Source: an uncultured Eubacteriales bacterium
GTDB lineage: Bacteria > Bacillota > Clostridia > Christensenellales > UBA1242
Reading direction: 5' to 3'
DNA length: 9,106 nt
Assembly: GCA_905187655.1 (NCBI GenBank)
Contig: CAJJIV010000035.1
Coordinates: 1-9,106, forward strand
The notes under the pieces were generated by a model. The model made no database searches and was not told the DNA's origin. It saw only the letters and a program-made list of their open reading frames with translations. The position numbers were made by a program, and so were the translations under genes. Positions 7,217 to 9,106 of the stretch are shown piece by piece; the first letter of the stretch is position 1; the number at the start of each line of letters is the position of its first letter.

Positions 7217-7222
7217 ACCTTA
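7217..7222 (-). promoter_or_regulatory. Ribosome binding site of obg overlapping the nth stop codon; decides the obg start
   Basis: TAAGGT on the - strand begins with the TAA stop of nth (7222-7220) and lies 7 bases before the ATG at 7209. Its placement supports the 425-residue form of Obg over the longer one. Confidence 0.78.
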
Positions 7223-7834
7223 AATATTTTTAGGACAAAGGTGATTAATTTTGCAATTCTTGCAATCTGGCCTTTGCGCCTTACAAACATACCGCCCATG
7301 AAGGACCATAGATTGATGAGCATCTATCCACAATTCCTTTGGCAATATTTGTTCAAGTTTTTTCATTGTTAAACTTGGAGTTTTTTCATCTGCAAGCCCA
7401 AGCCTTTTAGATAATCTAAATACGTGAGTATCTACCGCAATGGCAGGAATTCCAAATCCCACCGCCATTACAACACTTGCCGTTTTTTCTCCAACTCCTC
7501 CAAGTTTAATTAAGTCCTCTTTATTATTTGGCACAACTCCACCATAATTGTCTAAAAGTGATTTTGTTGCCTTAATAATGTTTTCCGCTTTATTGTTAAA
7601 AAAACCACAAGGCTTAATAATATTTTTTAAATTCTCTTCACCAAGTTCAATCATTTTTTCAGGAGTCGGTGCAACTTTAAACAGTTGCTCTGTTACCATA
7701 TTAACGCGTTTGTCGGTGCATTGTGCAGACAAAATAACTGCAACCAAAAGCTGATAGTTAGAAGCAAAATTAAGTTCACACTTACAACCGTTATAACAGT
7801 CAATTAAAGTTTTAACCAAATTCACCTTGTTCAT
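7220..7834 (-). CDS. nth: Endonuclease III (DNA glycosylase/AP lyase, 4Fe-4S)
   Basis: A 204-residue base-excision repair enzyme that removes oxidised pyrimidines and cleaves the abasic strand. The helix-hairpin-helix reads LGGVGEKTA and contains the catalytic Lys (Lys117 with this start). The catalytic Asp is in VDTHVFR (Asp135). The C-terminal cluster loop is C-x6-C-x2-C-x5-C (Cys184, 191, 194, 200), the normal 4Fe-4S ligand set, and LHGRYVC before it is typical. Length fits the family (about 205-215). I prefer the ATG at 7834 (MNKVNLVKTL) over the one at 7843. The E. coli protein begins MNKAKRLEIL, and GGATGTG, a 6/7 match to GGAGGTG, lies 4-6 bases upstream, with the 7843 ATG inside that site. 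The gene follows the HTH gene closely and runs into obg. Confidence 0.95.
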   Translation of the reverse strand: MNKVNLVKTLIDCYNGCKCELNFASNYQLLVAVILSAQCTDKRVNMVTEQLFKVAPTPEKMIELGEENLKNIIKPCGFFNNKAENIIKATKSLLDNYGGVVPNNKEDLIKLGGVGEKTASVVMAVGFGIPAIAVDTHVFRLSKRLGLADEKTPSLTMKKLEQILPKELWIDAHQSMVLHGRYVCKAQRPDCKNCKINHLCPKNI

Positions 7835-7838
7835 AACC

Positions 7839-7845
7839 CACATCC
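7839..7845 (-). promoter_or_regulatory. Ribosome binding site deciding the nth start
   Basis: GGATGTG on the - strand matches GGAGGTG at 6 of 7 bases and ends 4 bases before the ATG at 7834. The alternative ATG at 7843 lies inside this site and has no Shine-Dalgarno of its own (GTTGTTTGG precedes it). Confidence 0.6.
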
Positions 7846-7852
7846 AAACAAC

Positions 7853-8230
7853 TTATTTAGTTAAATTGTAAATTATCATTAAAATCCTAAAAGTAACAGC
7901 ATCATCAAACGACCTAATGTTAAGTCCGGTCAAATTTGCAATTTTCTCAATGCGGTATAACAGTGTATTTCTATGCAAATATGACTTTCTAGATGTTTCA
8001 GCAACATTAAGATCGTATTTAAAAAATTCCTCAACACATCTTGCCAATTCTTCATCTTCCATAATAGATTTAAAATTTGCATCAATAAGTAAATTTCTAT
8101 AAGCCAAAATATCTTTAATAGGTACTCTATTAATTAATGATTCTATTAAGCAAGATTTATCATTTATATTGCAACCGCCAAAACTTTCTTCACTTTCAAA
8201 AACATCTTTTAATTTGTCTTTTGTCTTCAT
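7853..8230 (-). CDS. Stand-alone PucR/CdaR-type C-terminal HTH protein, putative transcription regulator
   Basis: A 125-residue protein whose second half (about 61-122) matches the helix-turn-helix at the C-terminus of PucR and CdaR (sugar diacid) regulators. The characteristic string is NVAETSRKSYLHRNTLLYRI (75-94), followed by a second helix and TGLNIRSFDDAV. In full regulators of this family the HTH is preceded by some 250-400 residues of sensor and linker domains. Here only about 60 mostly polar residues precede it, with two Cys (20, 27) and no known sensor. It is not visibly a decayed fragment: it has its own promoter, Shine-Dalgarno GAGG (8240-8237) and ATG, and 125 intact codons. It heads the run nth-obg-yhbY-pheS-pheT, ending 18 bases before nth. 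The ligand and targets cannot be read from the sequence; control of its own operon is an inference. Confidence 0.85.
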   Translation of the reverse strand: MKTKDKLKDVFESEESFGGCNINDKSCLIESLINRVPIKDILAYRNLLIDANFKSIMEDEELARCVEEFFKYDLNVAETSRKSYLHRNTLLYRIEKIANLTGLNIRSFDDAVTFRILMIIYNLTK

Positions 8231-8251
8231 TTTTTACCTCACAAAATAACT

Positions 8252-8270
8252 AGATAATATAATATCATCT
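8252..8270. promoter_or_regulatory. Imperfect palindrome over the -10 box, candidate operator
   Basis: A 19-bp near-palindrome reads AGATGATAT-T-ATATTATCT on the - strand, with one mismatch between 9-base arms. It covers the -10 (8259-8264) and reaches the predicted transcription start. A bound dimer here would block RNA polymerase. AT-rich -10 regions form such symmetry by chance fairly often, so this is a candidate only. Confidence 0.35.
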
Positions 8271-8287
8271 AACAACAATTATTTCAA
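8259..8287 (-). promoter_or_regulatory. Sigma-A-type promoter of the HTH-nth-obg-yhbY-pheST operon
   Basis: On the - strand, -35 TTGAAA (8287-8282; 5/6 to TTGACA), a 17-base spacer, then -10 TATTAT (8264-8259; 5/6 to TATAAT). The start would fall near 8252, leaving a leader of about 21 bases before the ATG at 8230. This is the only strong promoter seen in the 6 kb run. Confidence 0.75.
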
Positions 8288-8292
8288 GTAAA

Positions 8293-8388
8293 ATGCCAAA
8301 TTTGACCAAATATTTTTAATTAGCCCTTTGTGCCAAATATACAAAAGAAATTAGACATAAATAAAATTAATGGTATTAAATAACCAAA
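8293..8388 (-). repeat. Four TTTGG motifs upstream of the operon promoter, candidate regulator sites
   Basis: The - strand of the 170-base gap holds TTTGGTTA (8388-8381), TTTGGCAC (8337-8330), TTTGGTCA (8310-8303) and TTTGGCAT (8300-8293). All have the same orientation and the nearest ends 5 bases above the -35 box. Two are part of short inverted repeats: ATTTG-GT-CAAAT (8311-8300) and TTTG-GCA-CAAA (8337-8327). The cores TTGGTTA and TTGGTCAA resemble the TTGGTTAA core recalled for the B. subtilis PucR box. The rest of the gap shows no gene or clear terminator for the upstream ABC gene. Confidence 0.4.
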
Positions 8389-8400
8389 CCCATCAGCTAT

Positions 8401-9106
8401 TTAATCAACAATTCTCATACCTGTCAAAGCATCAAATTTAAACCCATCAACAATAAAAAAATCTTCACCTTCATTTGCATTTGGCAATTCTATGGTTTTA
8501 TTATAAGTGCTATTTTTAAAATCAAATTTTAAAGCATTTTTGGCATAAAAATATGAAAAGTAATCGGTTGGATTTTTCATCTCATCTTTAAAGCATAATT
8601 CACCCAAACATGACCCAAAACAAAATTTTAAAACTTTACAATCATTGAAATACCCAAAATTTGGGGTCATTTTGACAACAACAACTCCGCCCGACTGTTC
8701 ACCAGCCCCCAAACAATGCATCCGCCACAAGCTTAAAAATTTTTGAAATGTTTGCAAGTTTTCAATCTCTTCAATTAGTACTATATTACTATTTTTTAAT
8801 AATGAACGCACCAAACAAAGTGCAAATTTTTGTTCTGAACTTAACTTTTTAACCTTTGTTTTTGCAAGTTTATCTAACCCAAATTCTTTCAAATATACAT
8901 AAGATATATCAATAAAATCTTTATTTACTTGCTCATTGTTTATTTTTTTAAGATAATAAAGATTTTCTAACACCGATTTATTTTCTAACAAAACCGGCAC
9001 TTTTTTAAGATAACTAATTTTTAAATTTTGGTTCACAAGTTTTTTTCTGTCTGTACCATTTATTTTAATGTCACCTAAATAATTATTATTAATACCGCTA
9101 AGACAA
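8401..9106 (-). CDS. Degenerate ABC-type ATPase, C-terminal part (5' end outside window)
   Basis: The frame is open through the right edge, giving 234 visible residues; the GTG at 9036 is an internal Val codon, not a start. The opening residues (LSGI, then YLGDIKINGTD) match the stretch just after Walker A in ABC ATPases. LKISYLKKVPVLLENKSVLE occupies the Q-loop region, LSSEQKFALCLVRSLL (8844-8797) the signature region, and IVLIEEIENL (8784-8755) Walker B. Key residues are changed: the Q-loop Gln is Lys, the signature LSGGQ is LSSEQ, the Walker B Asp is Glu, the D-loop is not recognisable, and the switch His region reads VVVVKMTP. A tail of about 65 residues after the ATPase core ends FDALTGMRIVD and has no recognised domain or membrane segment. 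ATP hydrolysis looks doubtful, and a regulatory or structural role is possible. Walker A lies outside the window. The HTH gene begins 170 bases downstream with its own promoter. Confidence 0.7.
   Translation of the reverse strand, partial: CLSGINNNYLGDIKINGTDRKKLVNQNLKISYLKKVPVLLENKSVLENLYYLKKINNEQVNKDFIDISYVYLKEFGLDKLAKTKVKKLSSEQKFALCLVRSLLKNSNIVLIEEIENLQTFQKFLSLWRMHCLGAGEQSGGVVVVKMTPNFGYFNDCKVLKFCFGSCLGELCFKDEMKNPTDYFSYFYAKNALKFDFKNSTYNKTIELPNANEGEDFFIVDGFKFDALTGMRIVD

Larger units (their letters stand above)
2133..8252 (-). other. Predicted six-gene transcription unit: HTH-nth-obg-yhbY-pheS-pheT
   Basis: One strong promoter precedes the HTH gene and one strong terminator follows pheT. Gaps between genes are 18 (9 if nth starts at 7843), 10, 9, 28 and 23 bases, and every gene has its own purine-rich ribosome site. 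No hairpin with a T-tract was seen in any internal gap. Weaker internal promoters inside coding regions cannot be excluded. Confidence 0.75.

Noticed and set aside
7210..7323. Longer Obg with 38 extra N-terminal residues (ATG at 7323)
   Set aside because: The extra residues are the out-of-frame reading of the end of nth, do not match the Obg family, and the ATG at 7209 has its own ribosome site and the family N-terminus.
8371..8388. Terminator for the ABC-like gene (GGTTATT...AATACC with following T-rich sequence)
   Set aside because: The stem is only about six base pairs and imperfect, and the downstream T-run is broken. It was not convincing enough to annotate.
8231..8400. T-box or other riboswitch in the gap before the operon
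   Set aside because: No T-box antiterminator core is visible and the promoter lies so close to the start codon that the transcribed leader is only about 21 bases.
8401..9036. GTG at 9036 as the start of a 211-residue protein
   Set aside because: The upstream in-frame residues (LSGI, GDIKINGTD) continue the ABC ATPase pattern, so the gene is cut by the window edge.
1..9106. TGA recoded as tryptophan, since no gene here ends in TGA
   Set aside because: The Trp codons checked in GH13, pheS, yhbY and nth are all TGG and no gene needs read-through of TGA. Nine genes with only TAA/TAG stops are expected in AT-rich DNA.

Overview
The window is AT-rich chromosomal DNA with short intergenic gaps, purine-rich Shine-Dalgarno sequences, factor-independent terminators with U-tracts and sigma-A-type promoters. 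PheS carries a CxxC-x4-CxxC cysteine cluster, Obg carries the C-terminal OCT domain, and an HTH of the PucR/CdaR type is present. Together these suggest a low-GC Gram-positive bacterium (Bacillota, probably a Clostridia-like or related uncultured gut lineage). This is an inference from style, not a marker-gene placement. All nine reading frames end in TAA or TAG, and the Trp codons I checked are TGG, so the standard bacterial code applies.

Layout. (1) Positions 2-496, + strand: the 3' end of an unrecognised gene encoding a protein with a C-terminal membrane hairpin. (2) 493-2079, - strand: a cytoplasmic GH13 alpha-glucosidase. It has its own extended -10 promoter, overlaps the first gene tail to tail by a shared TTAA, and its likely terminator lies inside that neighbour. 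(3) 2164-8230, - strand: one tightly packed run, in transcription order a stand-alone PucR-type HTH protein, nth (endonuclease III), obg, yhbY, pheS and pheT. It starts at a clear promoter (-35 TTGAAA, 17 bp, -10 TATTAT, at 8259-8287) and ends at a perfect 15-bp-arm palindromic terminator at 2133-2162. (4) 8401 to the right edge, - strand: the C-terminal part of a degenerate ABC-type ATPase, cut by the window.

How the genes fit together. The central run joins ribosome and tRNA functions (Obg and YhbY in 50S assembly, PheST charging tRNA-Phe) with DNA base-excision repair (Nth). It is headed by a small putative DNA-binding protein that may control its own operon. The two stop/Shine-Dalgarno fusions (nth/obg and obg/yhbY) suggest translational coupling. 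No T-box leader is present before pheST, and the usual obg-yhbY partners nadD, yqeK and rsfS are absent downstream.

No RNA gene, insertion sequence, CRISPR array or phage gene was seen. The least understood parts are the right end (degenerate ABC ATPase, TTTGG repeats, palindrome over the -10, lone PucR HTH) and the membrane protein at the left edge.
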